Shown here piece after piece: positions 8,177 to 16,846 of a stretch of DNA of 64,000 nucleotides (position 1 is its first letter; each line of letters opens with the position of its first letter). The position numbers and the translations under genes were made by a program. The notes below the pieces were generated by a model. That model was not told the DNA's origin and did not search any database. It saw only the letters and a list, made by a program, of their open reading frames with translations. Source of the stretch: Alphaproteobacteria bacterium. Its GTDB lineage: Bacteria > Pseudomonadota > Alphaproteobacteria > GCA-2731375. Location of the stretch: the NCBI GenBank assembly GCA_021776235.1, contig JAJFGG010000014.1, positions 1 through 64,000 of the forward strand. The letters are read 5' to 3'.

Positions 8177-10291
8177 ATGAATGCCATGACCACGTTTTCC
8201 CGCATCAGTTTTGACCCCGTGCTGCCCTGGTGGCTGCTGGCTACCGTCGCCCTGGCCGCCGCCATTTTGCTGGGTGCGGCTTTCTGGCATCGTTCGGGCG
8301 GCACCACATGGCGCTTGTTGGCCCTGACGGCAGCACTGCTGGCACTGGCCAATCCGTATTTGGTGCGCGAGCAGCGCAACCCCATCCCCGACGTCGCCCT
8401 GGTGGTGGTGGATCAATCCATCTCGCAACGGATTGCCGGGCGCGGCACACGGACAGAGGCCGCGCTGCAACGAATTGAGGAAAAACTGCGCGGCCGGCCC
8501 GATCTGGAAATGCGGGTGGTGCGGGCCGGCCACGGCTTTGGCGGCGATCAACTGCTGCCCGACGGCACCCATCTGTTCGGCGCCATTCGCCGGGCCCTGC
8601 GCGATGTGCCCAACCGCCGGGTCGCCGGGATTATCATTATCAGCGACGGTCAGGTGCATGACCCGCCGAAACCGGATTCCGGCGACGATCTGGGTGGCCC
8701 GGTGCATCTGTTGCTGAGTGGCCAGCGCGGCGAACGCGACCGCCGGCTGGTGGTGGTGAAGGCGCCGAGCTATGGCATTGTCGGCGAAACCCTGCGTCTG
8801 AGCCTGCGGGTGGAAGACAGCGCCGGAGAAAATGGCAACGCGGACAGCAGGGACGCCCGCGGGCGCACCCGGCTGCGGTTGCGGCGGGACGGCGGCACAA
8901 CGGATAGCCGCAGCATTCCCATTGGCGTCAGCCGCAGCTTTCCATTCCGTCTTAACCATGGCGGGGCCACGGTGTTGGAGTTGGAGATCGATCCTGGACC
9001 CGACGAACTGACCCTGAAGAACAACCGCGCGGTGTTGATTATCAACGGGGTGCGGGAGCGCTTGCGGGTTTTGCTGGTGTCCGGTGAACCCCATGCCGGC
9101 GAGCGGACCTGGCGCAACATTCTGAAATCTGATCCATCCGTCGATCTGGTCCATTTCACCATTCTCAGGCCACCCCATAAGCAGGACGGAACGCCGATCA
9201 ACGAGCTTTCCCTGATTGCCTTTCCCACCCGCGAGTTGTTTCAGGACAAGCTTGATGATTTCGATCTGATCATCTTTGACCGCTATCGCCGGCGCGGCGT
9301 GCTGCCGGATATCTATCTGCAGAATGTCGCGCAGTATGTCCGTCGGGGCGGCGCGGTATTGACCGCCGTGGGACCCGATTTTGCCACGCCCATCAGCCTG
9401 TCACGCACGCCCCTGGGAGCAATTCTGCCCAGCCGGCCAACCGGCTCTGTGCGCGAGACCGGTTTTCGTCCTTTGCCAACGGCCAAGGGCCGCCGCCATC
9501 CGGTCACCGCCTCGTTGACCGGGATCGGCGAGACGGGGACGGCGCCTGCCTGGGGCCGCTGGTTCCGACAGATTGATGTTACCGAGGTGAAGGGCGATGT
9601 TCTGTTGCGCGGTGCAGCCCAGGGACCACTGTTGATCACCGCGCGGGTTGATAACGGCCGGGTAGCGCAGTTGCTGTCCGATCACGCCTGGCTCTGGACC
9701 CGTGGCTTTGAAGGTGGCGGGCCGCAGGCGGAGTTGCTGCGCCGCATCGCCCATTGGCTGATGCAGGAGCCGGACCTGGAGGAAGAAGACCTGCGCGCCC
9801 GCGCCAATGGCAATCAGTTGTTGATCCAGCGGCGCAGCCTGACACCGGACAGCGGCGCGGTAGAGGTTGTTACCCCGTCGGGCGAAGTCCGCAGCGTCAC
9901 GCTAAAGGACAATGGCCGGGGCGTGGAGGCCGGCGCCCTGGCGGTAGACGAGCCGGGCCTTTACCGGTTGCATGACGGCAGCCATCAGACGATCGCGGCG
10001 GCCGGGGACATTAATCCCCTGGAATATGCCGACATGCGCACCTCGGCCGTCCCCTTGCAGCCCTTGCTGCAGCAAAGCGGCGGCGGCGAATTCTGGCTGG
10101 TCGACGGCATGCCCGACATCCGCCGGGTGAAGCCGGGCCGCATCAATCGCGGACGCAACTGGCTCGGCCTGCGGGCCAGCGGCGAATACACGGTCAGTGG
10201 CGTCGAACAGACGCCTCTGCTGCCCGCCCTTGCGGTGCTGATCCTGTTCCTAGGCCTGACCATGCTGGCCTGGCAGCGCGAAGGCCGGTAA
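8177..10291 (+). CDS. Large membrane protein of the MoxR operon
   Basis: A 704-residue protein with two N-terminal membrane helices (about residues 15-35 and 42-60) and one at the extreme C-terminus (about 678-698) before a short basic tail. Between them lies a VWA- or amidotransferase-like region: VALVVVDQSIS near 74-84, a strand RRVAGIIIISDGQVHDP near 150-165, and RLRVLLVSGEPHAGERTWRNIL near 295-315. This is the usual fourth member of alphaproteobacterial MoxR/DUF58/DUF4159 operons, often annotated only as a glutamine amidotransferase-like or hypothetical protein. No catalytic cysteine of a true class I amidotransferase is evident, so an enzyme activity should not be assumed. It is convergent with the redox gene that follows. 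Confidence 0.82.
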   Translation: MNAMTTFSRISFDPVLPWWLLATVALAAAILLGAAFWHRSGGTTWRLLALTAALLALANPYLVREQRNPIPDVALVVVDQSISQRIAGRGTRTEAALQRIEEKLRGRPDLEMRVVRAGHGFGGDQLLPDGTHLFGAIRRALRDVPNRRVAGIIIISDGQVHDPPKPDSGDDLGGPVHLLLSGQRGERDRRLVVVKAPSYGIVGETLRLSLRVEDSAGENGNADSRDARGRTRLRLRRDGGTTDSRSIPIGVSRSFPFRLNHGGATVLELEIDPGPDELTLKNNRAVLIINGVRERLRVLLVSGEPHAGERTWRNILKSDPSVDLVHFTILRPPHKQDGTPINELSLIAFPTRELFQDKLDDFDLIIFDRYRRRGVLPDIYLQNVAQYVRRGGAVLTAVGPDFATPISLSRTPLGAILPSRPTGSVRETGFRPLPTAKGRRHPVTASLTGIGETGTAPAWGRWFRQIDVTEVKGDVLLRGAAQGPLLITARVDNGRVAQLLSDHAWLWTRGFEGGGPQAELLRRIAHWLMQEPDLEEEDLRARANGNQLLIQRRSLTPDSGAVEVVTPSGEVRSVTLKDNGRGVEAGALAVDEPGLYRLHDGSHQTIAAAGDINPLEYADMRTSAVPLQPLLQQSGGGEFWLVDGMPDIRRVKPGRINRGRNWLGLRASGEYTVSGVEQTPLLPALAVLILFLGLTMLAWQREGR

Positions 10292-10351
10292 GAATTATTC
10301 AGGTTCGTTAGAGCAATTCGCGGTTATTCTGAACCGGCACAGGTTTATCCC

Positions 10352-11470
10352 CTATTCCGGCATGCCCGCCATGGCCACCGGGGGGTAATAGTAATCATCC
10401 CCCAGGGCATCCACCCGTTCCCAGAAATCAGCTCCGGCCGCCAGACCGGTTTCGTTGGGCTCCGCCGCCTGGCGCCAGATGTTCCACGAAGCCGGGTGCA
10501 GGCGCGCTGCCTCCGCCAGGTGCTCGCGGCCCTCGGCGGCCCGGTCTTGCCGCAACAAATACTGGCCCAGGCGAAAATGGCAATGGGCACGGGCAATATC
10601 GGCGTCGGGTGCCGCGGTCCGGGCGCGGGCCTGATCGGCGCTGAAAACATGGCTGCTTGCCGGCCCCAGCAGGGCCCAGTCCCGGACCGCGTTGACATAG
10701 GTGGCCTTGGCAGCCGCGGCGGTGGCCGTCTTGTCTTCCGGCACGGTCATGGTCGTCCGGTCCAGGGACCGGAAAGCCTCGTAAGCGCCGGCGTTTTCAG
10801 CGGGCCGTATGATACGGCCGTCCTCGTCGATCCATACTGCCTGTGGCACATTGACCATGTTGTATAACTCCGCCACCCGATGATCGCGGTCAATCAGTGC
10901 CGGATAGCTTGGCCCCGCCGCTTCGATCCAGGGGCGGGCAGCATCGTCCCGGCTGTCCATGGCGACGGTGATGATGATGAAATTCTGGTCCTGCAGTTCG
11001 TCGTAGAGTTTTTGCCACACGGACAAATCGTTACGACAGCCTCACCACGAGGCCCAGGTAGCCAGAAGAACCTTTTTGCCGCGATAATCCGACAGGCTAT
11101 GGGCCACACCGGCCAAATCCGGCAGGGTGAAATCCGGTGCCTCCAAAGACCGCAGGCTGGCTGCACGGTTGTCGGCGGCTTCGCCCAAAGCCCAGACATC
11201 GCCGTCCCGGCTACGGGCGGCCGGCATCCCCATATGGTCCCAGAAGGCCTTGAGGTTAACGTTGCCATCGGCCGCGAAGACCCCTTCGCGACCCTTCGGT
11301 ACCGGCACACAGACATCGCCGCGGCATAGCCCTTCAGGCCGCAATGACCACCCTGTCGCCGCCGCCGCCTCGTCGCGATCGAGCCAAAGGCCTTCCCCTT
11401 GACCCGGCCCCGGTCCGGCACGCACCTCAAATTCACCGAAACCGGAAAGTATTGTCGCCGTCGTCGCCAT
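10352..11470 (-). CDS. Candidate redoxin-type selenoprotein with in-frame TGA (Sec143)
   Basis: Two same-frame halves are separated by a single TGA at 11042-11044. Read through, they give a 372-residue protein. Residues 1-142 end in APDFTLPDLAGVAHSLSDYRG, then KKVLLATWASW; the TGA follows, then GCRNDLSVWQKLYDEL and a standard thioredoxin/AhpC-TSA continuation (FIIITVAMDSRD, NVPQAVWIDEDGRII) with a tetratricopeptide-like tail. In homologous redoxins the residue after ATWASW is the reactive cysteine, so the TGA sits exactly where Cys is expected and would encode selenocysteine next to a resolving Cys. A hairpin at the expected distance follows. Alternatives are a recent nonsense mutation or separate translation of the halves (ATG 11470; GTG 11026). 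Against decay, no other stop or frameshift is seen and both halves keep coherent family sequence. Confidence 0.78.
11000..11037 (-). promoter_or_regulatory. Putative bacterial SECIS element
   Basis: The stem-loop lies just downstream of the in-frame UGA (11044-11042), inside the coding sequence. The upper stem is UUUGUC (11027-11022) pairing with GGCAAA (11016-11011): six pairs including one G-U, with a five-base apical loop CGUGU. Below an asymmetric internal loop, GUCGUA (11037-11032) pairs perfectly with UACGAC (11005-11000). The apical loop begins 21 bases after the UGA and has a G in its first two positions, which agrees with what I recall of the bacterial SECIS model recognised by SelB. 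Pairing was done by hand; no folding energy was computed. Confidence 0.6.
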
Positions 11471-11519
11471 TGTTCAGTTCCCCCATCGAATGGACCCGCT
11501 CATAATATAGCATCATTAG

Positions 11520-11540
11520 AGCATGTCATTCGGCCATGCT
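11520..11540. repeat. TAGAGCA-type imperfect palindrome
   Basis: AGCATG (11520-11525) and CATGCT (11535-11540) form a short inverted repeat directly after TTAG, matching the dispersed TAGAGCATG family seen at 2637 and 44046. It is in the 155-base gap between the cupin gene and the redoxin gene, both on the minus strand. It is too short to be a convincing terminator by itself. Confidence 0.45.
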
Positions 11541-11625
11541 TTGGTCATTCGGCAGCTCCAGAGCATAGGGCTCTTCCGTGGGCCACGGCAGGCCCGGCGC
11601 CGGTGCGACCATAAATGAAAACGCG

Positions 11626-12009
11626 CTACGCCTCTGGGCCCCGCAAATAGCTGTCGGTGCCGTCGATCCAATCCTGGCGCGGCGGGGCGAATAGTTCGAT
11701 CACTTCCGCATCCGCCAACACTTCCGCCGAATGGGGCATATCGCCCGGAATGACCAATATCCCGCCGGCCCCGATATGGCGTATATCGGCGCCGTCGTCA
11801 CCGAAGCGAAATTCCATTTCACCGGCCAGCAAATAGGTGATCTGTTCGTTTCCGTGCTGATGTTGTGGCACCGAGACGCCAGCCGCCAGGCTGATCCGCG
11901 CCATCATCATCTGCTGCCCACAGACCAGCTGCCGGCGCATCCCCGCGCCGACCTGTTCCATGGTCACCTCGTCCAGAACAAGTTTCTGTACACCCGTCGC
12001 CTCGGTCAT
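11626..12009 (-). CDS. Cupin domain-containing protein
   Basis: A 127-residue single-domain cupin. Motif 1 is visible as VSVPQHQHGNEQITYLLAGEMEFRFG at about residues 45-70, with the H-x-H and the later Glu that normally bind a metal. Motif 2 (GGILVIPGDMPHSAEVL at about 82-98) supplies the second histidine. The N-terminal segment VTMEQVGAGMRRQLVCGQQMM is typical of small cupins annotated as quercetin-dioxygenase-like, but no substrate can be assigned. The gene ends about 155 bases upstream of the redoxin gene. The MFS transporter lies just upstream on the same strand (31 bases), so the pair may be co-transcribed. Confidence 0.88.
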   Translation of the reverse strand: MTEATGVQKLVLDEVTMEQVGAGMRRQLVCGQQMMMARISLAAGVSVPQHQHGNEQITYLLAGEMEFRFGDDGADIRHIGAGGILVIPGDMPHSAEVLADAEVIELFAPPRQDWIDGTDSYLRGPEA

Positions 12010-12040
12010 GACGCATCCTCCCTTATGGACATAGGTGATA

Positions 12041-13255
12041 TCATAGCTCTTGGCGCGAGCGCCGCAACAGCATGCCGGCGATCATCATATTGAGTATATT
12101 AAAGGCAACGGCGTTGATGAATGCCATCCGGTAGGAACCGGTCAGATCATACAGCAGTCCCGCCAGCCAACCGCCCAGAGCCATGCCCAACAGGGTCATC
12201 GACAGCACCAAGGCAACGCGCCAACCGGTCTCGCCCGGCACGAAATAGCGCCGCACGATAATGGCATAGGACGGCACGATGCCGCCCTGGCTCAATCCGA
12301 ACAGAGCCGACATCAGGTACAATGCCGCCAGTGACTCGGCGAACATGAACAGCAACAGCATCAGGGCCTGCAAGCTGCTGCCCAACAGCAATGTCGCCAG
12401 TCCGCCAATGCTGTCGGACACCCAGCCGAAAACGAGACGGCTGACGATCCCCGTAGCCAGCATCAAGGCCAGCATCTCGGCCCCGCGCTGGGCCGCGTGA
12501 CCGAGGTCCGAAGCATAGGCGACAATATGCACCTGGGGCACGGCCATGGCGACGCAACAGGCCACCCCCGCGACACACAACAGACCATGCAGGCCGTGCG
12601 GCGCCAGACTTAGCGGCCGGGCAGCAGCCGCGATCGTGCTGGACTCCATGGCCAACACCGCCATGGGGCGGCGGCGCAAGACCAGGCAAAGGGGCGGCAT
12701 GAAAAGCAGGCAGAAGACGCCGATACCGGTGTAAGTGGCGCGCCAGTCCGATATATCAATGTAATATTGCACGATAGGTGGCCAGACCACACCGGCCAGG
12801 TAGTTGCCACTGGCGACAATGGCCACCGCAATGCCTCGACGGCGGTCAAACCACAGGGTGGTATCGGCTACCAGCGGTGCGAACAGGGCCGCGTTGCCCA
12901 GCAATCCGATCAACAGCCCCTGGGCCAGATACAATTGCCAAAGCGCCGTGGCCTGGGCCGCCAGGAAAAAACCCAGGGCCAGGAAGACCGCGCCGGTCAG
13001 GCACGGCCACATCACCCCGACCCGGTCGGACCAGCGTCCCATCATGATACCGCCGACACCAAACCCGACCGTGGTGGCGGCATAGGCAAGGGCGGCGGCC
13101 GACCGTGTCGCGCCAAACTCCAGGGCGATCGGCTTTAAGGCAACGATAACGGCATACATGCCGACGGTGCCTATGGTCATCAAGGTCAGAGAGGCTGCCA
13201 GCCGGACATAGGCATAGGGCGATTCGCGCCCCGCCGCGGTGGCGTCAACGGCCAT
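12041..13255 (-). CDS. MFS transporter
   Basis: A 404-residue major facilitator superfamily permease with about 12 hydrophobic segments. The MFS loop 2-3 signature is present as GGIMMGRWSDRVGVMWP at about residues 72-88, and its repeat in the second half reads SRLVFGWVSDSIGGLATLL. A mid-protein loop (residues about 195-220) separates the two six-helix bundles. The sequence resembles the monocarboxylate/oxalate-antiporter-like MFS branch (WFDRRRGIAVAIVASGNYLAG is characteristic), so an organic acid substrate is possible but not shown. The start is the ATG at 13255. It is divergent from the DUF218 gene and lies 31 bases upstream of the cupin gene. Confidence 0.9.
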   Translation of the reverse strand: MAVDATAAGRESPYAYVRLAASLTLMTIGTVGMYAVIVALKPIALEFGATRSAAALAYAATTVGFGVGGIMMGRWSDRVGVMWPCLTGAVFLALGFFLAAQATALWQLYLAQGLLIGLLGNAALFAPLVADTTLWFDRRRGIAVAIVASGNYLAGVVWPPIVQYYIDISDWRATYTGIGVFCLLFMPPLCLVLRRRPMAVLAMESSTIAAAARPLSLAPHGLHGLLCVAGVACCVAMAVPQVHIVAYASDLGHAAQRGAEMLALMLATGIVSRLVFGWVSDSIGGLATLLLGSSLQALMLLLFMFAESLAALYLMSALFGLSQGGIVPSYAIIVRRYFVPGETGWRVALVLSMTLLGMALGGWLAGLLYDLTGSYRMAFINAVAFNILNMMIAGMLLRRSRQEL

Positions 13256-13457
13256 GCTGGATCACACTTTCTGCCTATCTGGGAATTGCACTAAAGGCGC
13301 GTACCGAGAGGGTTATCCGATGGACAATCATAGCCATTTCGCCGATACCGGCGCAGTAATTATTTGTGATCGTTTACGTTTTTCCGCCGTCACGGTCAGG
13401 ATCCTAAGTTCGCGATCAAGATTCCGCCAAGGAACCGACACACAAAGGAAACATGCG

Positions 13458-14264
13458 ATGTTCTTTTCGGCCGCCAAGATTCTCTGGGTTATCGCCAAAC
13501 CCTTGAACCTGATGCTGATCCCCCTGTTGCTGGCAACCTTGCTGCTATGGTCGCGCTGGCGGCGTCAAGGCATCTGGCTGGCCAGTGCGCTTTCGGCGGC
13601 GCTGCTGGCCTTGGCGATCCTGCCCGTCGGCGGCTGGCTGTTGGCACCCCTGGAAAAACAATTCGCACCCTTCGCCGCCGCCGAGGGCCCGGTGACCGGT
13701 GTCATCCTGTTGGCCGGCAGCGCCGTGAACCTGGCCGTATCCCGCCGTGTCGGCCACGCGGTGCCCGGCAAGGCGGCGGACCGCCTGGTTGAATTCATTC
13801 GCCTGGCGCGTGGCTATCCCGAAGCGCGGCTACTGATTTGCGGCGGCAGTGGCAAAGCGGGCGGCGTTCGCGATCAGCGCTGGGACCGCGAGGCGCCATT
13901 GATTGCCGACTATCTGGTTAGCCAAGGCATTCCCCGGCAACGCCTTCTGGTCGAAGCCAACTCACGGGATACCTATGAGAACGCCGTGCTGGGACGGGCC
14001 CTGGCCAAGCCCAAAGCGGCGGAGCGCTGGCTTTTGGTCACTTCGGCCTGGCATATGCCCCGCGCCATGGCCGTCTTCCGCGCCCTGGAGTGGCCGGTCG
14101 TGGCCGCACCGCCGGCGCGCGCCACAGACGGACAAAACACCTTCAGGCTGGGCTTTAACCTTGGCAGAGGCATGAGCATGATTAGCAAGGCCGTGCACGA
14201 ATATCTCGGTTTGCTGGCCTATTGGCTGGACGGCCGCACCAAGACCTTGTGGCCCGTACCATGA
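13458..14264 (+). CDS. YdcF/ElyC/SanA (DUF218) family envelope protein
   Basis: A 268-residue membrane-anchored DUF218 protein. Two N-terminal helices lie at about residues 10-30 and 36-55. The domain follows from GVILLAGSAVNLAVSRRVG through ARLLICGGSGK, the acidic segment DTYENAVLGRALA and VTSAWHMPRAMAVFR, which form the Rossmann-like DUF218 core. ElyC and SanA relatives influence envelope integrity and the lipid-carrier balance in Gammaproteobacteria; the reaction is still unclear. The frame is open upstream to 13239, but ATG 13458 is preferred because AAAGGAAAC precedes it and the hydrophobic N-terminus starts there. The gene is divergent from the MFS transporter, with about 200 bases between them. 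Confidence 0.85.
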   Translation: MFFSAAKILWVIAKPLNLMLIPLLLATLLLWSRWRRQGIWLASALSAALLALAILPVGGWLLAPLEKQFAPFAAAEGPVTGVILLAGSAVNLAVSRRVGHAVPGKAADRLVEFIRLARGYPEARLLICGGSGKAGGVRDQRWDREAPLIADYLVSQGIPRQRLLVEANSRDTYENAVLGRALAKPKAAERWLLVTSAWHMPRAMAVFRALEWPVVAAPPARATDGQNTFRLGFNLGRGMSMISKAVHEYLGLLAYWLDGRTKTLWPVP

Positions 14265-14412
14265 AACCGATGGACTTATACCAACCTGCGCGGATAGGGA
14301 CCGCGGCGCACAATAATTCGTGGCGGGCATCTTTCTTTGCCTTCCGGGGCTGACGAACCGGACCATTCGTGTTGCAATGCCGGCGTCGGAAGTCCGGACG
14401 GGGAGAAAATCA

Positions 14413-15717
14413 GTGACCGCAGCCAATGAGCTTACCGCCAGCCAGGCCCGCGAGGCCTTGGACAAGGGTCGGATCAGCGCCCAGGAACTGCTGGCTGCCT
14501 GCCTGGCGCGCATATCGGCACGGGAGAATATCGTGGGTGCCTGGTGTCATCTGGCCGACGATCTGGCTCTGGCGGCCGCCAAGCGCCTGGACGGGGATAG
14601 CGGCCGCGACGGATCTTCGTCCGGTCTGCCCCTTTCCGGCCTGCCGGTGGGCGTCAAGGATATCATCGATACCGCCGACATGCCCACGACCTATGGCAGC
14701 GCCGCCTATGGCGGCCACCACCCGAAAAGCGATGCCGCCTGTGTCGCCCTGGTGCGCGCGGCGGGGGGTCTGGTACTCGGCAAGACGGTGAGCACGGAAT
14801 TTGCCTATTTCCAGCCGGGCAAGACCGCCAATCCGCATAATCCTTCATACACCCCCGGGGGTTCCTCCTCGGGCTCGGCCGCGGCGGTGGCCGATTACAT
14901 GGTGCCGTTCGCGTTTGGCACCCAGACCGGCGGTTCGGTTATCCGTCCGGCCGCCTATTGCGGCGTTGTCGGCTACAAGGCCTCGTATGGCGCCCTGCCT
15001 CTGTATGGCGTGAAAGCCTTGTCCCATGATCTGGACACCCTGGGCTTTTTTTGCCGGGAAGTGGCCGACATTCACCTGATGCGCGCCGCCCTGGTCGGCG
15101 CCCCGGCCAGTGCCCCGGTCGATGCCATCGCCCCCGATCACGCACCAAAGATAGGCTTGTGCCGCACATATGAATGGGAGCAGGCGGATCGCGACAGCCA
15201 GGCCGCCGTTCTGGACGCCGCCAAAAGCCTGGAAGCCGCTGGGGCGGAATTGGTGGAGATAGACCTGGCGCCGCCCTTTGCCGGCCTGGTAGAGAGGCAA
15301 AAGCTGGTGATGGCACAAAACGCCGCCCGCGATCTGGCCTTTGAATACAATCAGCACCATGACCGCCTGAGCCGTCATATCATCGCCCTGATCGAACAAG
15401 GCCGGGAGGTGGAATTCACCGCCTATCAGGACGCCCTGGGGGCGGCGGCGGAAGGCCGCCGCCTGTTGGACGGCGTGTTTGCGGAGGTCGATGTCCTGCT
15501 TTGTCCCAGTGCGCCGGGAGAGGCGCCGAAGGGGCTGACGAACACCGGCGATCCCCTGTTCAACCGCATGTGGACCCTGTTGGGCAATCCTTGCCTCAAT
15601 CTACCTGGTCACGCGGGCGGCAATGGCCTGCCGGTCGGTGTACAGGCCGTCGGCGCCCTGGGCCGGGACGAGCAACTGCTGGCCCATTGCCAGTGGATGG
15701 AAAGGCGGATTGTTTAG
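14413..15717 (+). CDS. Amidase (amidase signature family)
   Basis: A 434-residue amidase-signature hydrolase that cleaves carboxamide bonds through a Ser-cisSer-Lys triad. The Lys is in LPVGVKDIIDT (about residue 82), the cis-Ser is in TPGGSSSGSAAA (about 151-153), and the nucleophilic Ser is in TQTGGSVIRPAA (about 175). The preferred start is GTG 14413, which has CGGGGAG seven bases upstream; the open frame runs back to 14320 with an alternative ATG at 14377. The substrate cannot be told from sequence; relatives are annotated as Glu-tRNA amidotransferase A-like, allophanate-like or aryl amidases. No gatB or gatC is adjacent, so it is unlikely to be GatA. A long palindrome follows the stop. 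Confidence 0.9.
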   Translation: MTAANELTASQAREALDKGRISAQELLAACLARISARENIVGAWCHLADDLALAAAKRLDGDSGRDGSSSGLPLSGLPVGVKDIIDTADMPTTYGSAAYGGHHPKSDAACVALVRAAGGLVLGKTVSTEFAYFQPGKTANPHNPSYTPGGSSSGSAAAVADYMVPFAFGTQTGGSVIRPAAYCGVVGYKASYGALPLYGVKALSHDLDTLGFFCREVADIHLMRAALVGAPASAPVDAIAPDHAPKIGLCRTYEWEQADRDSQAAVLDAAKSLEAAGAELVEIDLAPPFAGLVERQKLVMAQNAARDLAFEYNQHHDRLSRHIIALIEQGREVEFTAYQDALGAAAEGRRLLDGVFAEVDVLLCPSAPGEAPKGLTNTGDPLFNRMWTLLGNPCLNLPGHAGGNGLPVGVQAVGALGRDEQLLAHCQWMERRIV

Positions 15718-15747
15718 CAATTTTCCGTTTTTGACGGAAAGGCCATG

Positions 15748-15817
15748 CCGCCCGCTCCCCCTCCCGGCCACCCATCGGGATCATGATCTGTGGGTGGCCG
15801 GGAGGGGGAGCGGGCGG
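15748..15817. repeat. 27-bp perfect palindrome (REP-like)
   Basis: The arms at 15748-15774 and 15791-15817 are perfectly complementary over 27 bases, with a 16-base loop; the right arm begins TGGGTGGCCGGGA. It lies between the amidase and nitroreductase genes, which converge, so it may act as a bidirectional terminator or mRNA end protector. A related palindrome with three or four arm mismatches is at 33766-33835, which makes this a dispersed repeat. A smaller hairpin, TTCCG...CGGAA at 15723-15739, lies just upstream. Confidence 0.85.
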
Positions 15818-15878
15818 TTCAGTGATTCGACGTCAGTCGGAAAAACGCCAGTGCCGAGAGCATCCGCCGGCCCGAAGA

Positions 15879-16559
15879 TCAATCCTCGTCAAAGCCCGTG
15901 AAGGTGACGATTTCATCGTTCGGGGTGCGTCTGGATTTCACCTCGTTGGCGGAGAATTCGTCATTCGGATAGCCCATGGCAATGCAGGTCATGATGACCT
16001 GCCAGTCGGGGATTTTGGCGTGTTCCCGCACCACGGCGGATTGCATGATGCCCTGGCCGTTGATCACAGTGCCCAGGCCCCGGGTCCAGGCGGCCAGAAC
16101 CAGGCCATAGGTGACGGCGCCCAGGTCGAAATGGCTGATGGTCGCGGGTTCCAGACTCTTGTCATAGGTCATTACAATAGACACCGGCGCATCGAATTGG
16201 CGAAAGCCGCGCATCACCCAGTCCTGGCGTCTGTCCTTGTCATCCCGCGCGATGCCCATCGCCTCGAACAATTGCACGGCGACTTCAATCTGACGCTGCC
16301 GGTGGATGCCTTCGTAGCCGCCGCGCACCGGGATCTCGCGCTGGACCTCGGCCCCGGCCAGCATCCGTTCGGTGTTGCCCCGGCGAATTCGGTCCAGGGG
16401 CTCGCCGGTAATGACATGGAAAAACCAGGGCTGCGTATTCATCGAAGACGGCGCGCCCTTGGCGATCTCGATGATTTCCTGAATCACCTCTTTCGGCACC
16501 GGGTCGGGTTTGTAGCCGCGGATGCTTCTTCGTTCGCGAACCAGAGTCTCAAAATCCAT
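15879..16559 (-). CDS. Nitroreductase family protein
   Basis: A 226-residue FMN-dependent nitroreductase-fold enzyme. The N-terminus has the family FMN-phosphate pattern LVRERRSIRGYKPDPVP (residues 5-21), followed by APSSMNTQPWFFHVITG (about 37-53). Late motifs include LGAVTYGLVLAAWTRGLGTVINGQG and the C-terminal SRRTPNDEIVTFTGFD. It probably uses NAD(P)H to reduce nitro groups or quinone-like substrates; the physiological substrate is unknown. The frame is open to 16622, but ATG 16559 is chosen because GAGG lies about nine bases upstream and the family N-terminus begins there. It is divergent from the Dpp operon and convergent with the amidase gene. Confidence 0.9.
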   Translation of the reverse strand: MDFETLVRERRSIRGYKPDPVPKEVIQEIIEIAKGAPSSMNTQPWFFHVITGEPLDRIRRGNTERMLAGAEVQREIPVRGGYEGIHRQRQIEVAVQLFEAMGIARDDKDRRQDWVMRGFRQFDAPVSIVMTYDKSLEPATISHFDLGAVTYGLVLAAWTRGLGTVINGQGIMQSAVVREHAKIPDWQVIMTCIAMGYPNDEFSANEVKSRRTPNDEIVTFTGFDED

Positions 16560-16777
16560 ACTGACAACCTCGTTACATGTGACGCCAACAACGCCAACGG
16601 ACCGGCCAGGCACAGACGGCACTAGCCGATTGGTCTATCCAACCGAGGTCAATTTAGCGATGCGGCATATCCGCGCAACGATAATCCTCGAATTGACGGG
16701 CAGGACGCGGTCAGCGGACCACCCCTGGGAATTGCACCATGACATAGCGGTTTCTATTTCGACTCGCGAAGGATCGC

Positions 16778-16806
16778 TTGGCATAATCACGGCAATTGCG
16801 CATAAT
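16778..16806 (+). promoter_or_regulatory. Putative sigma70-type promoter for the Dpp operon
   Basis: TTGGCA (16778-16783) and CATAAT (16801-16806) are separated by exactly 17 bases, about 40 bases upstream of the substrate-binding-protein ATG. The ribosome-binding site is a clear GGGAGG before 16847. Spacing and hexamers fit the housekeeping consensus well, but the start site was not measured. Confidence 0.5.
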
Positions 16807-16846
16807 CAGTCTCGCACCAATAATAAGTTAATCCAGGGAGGGTATA

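Noticed and set aside
11042-11470. Treating the two halves of the redoxin as separate genes or as a simple pseudogene
   Set aside because: The only lesion is a TGA at the catalytic Cys codon with a downstream hairpin; the second half lacks its own good ribosome-binding site and starts inside the thioredoxin fold.
13239-13457. N-terminal extension of the DUF218 protein
   Set aside because: The extension has no hydrophobic or family-like sequence, and the ATG at 13458 has a good ribosome-binding site.
14413-15717. GatA subunit of Glu-tRNA(Gln) amidotransferase
   Set aside because: No gatB or gatC nearby and overall sequence is of the general amidase-signature type.
15783-16625. Long plus-strand frame opposite the nitroreductase gene
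   Set aside because: It is an antisense shadow; the minus strand carries a clear nitroreductase with start signal.
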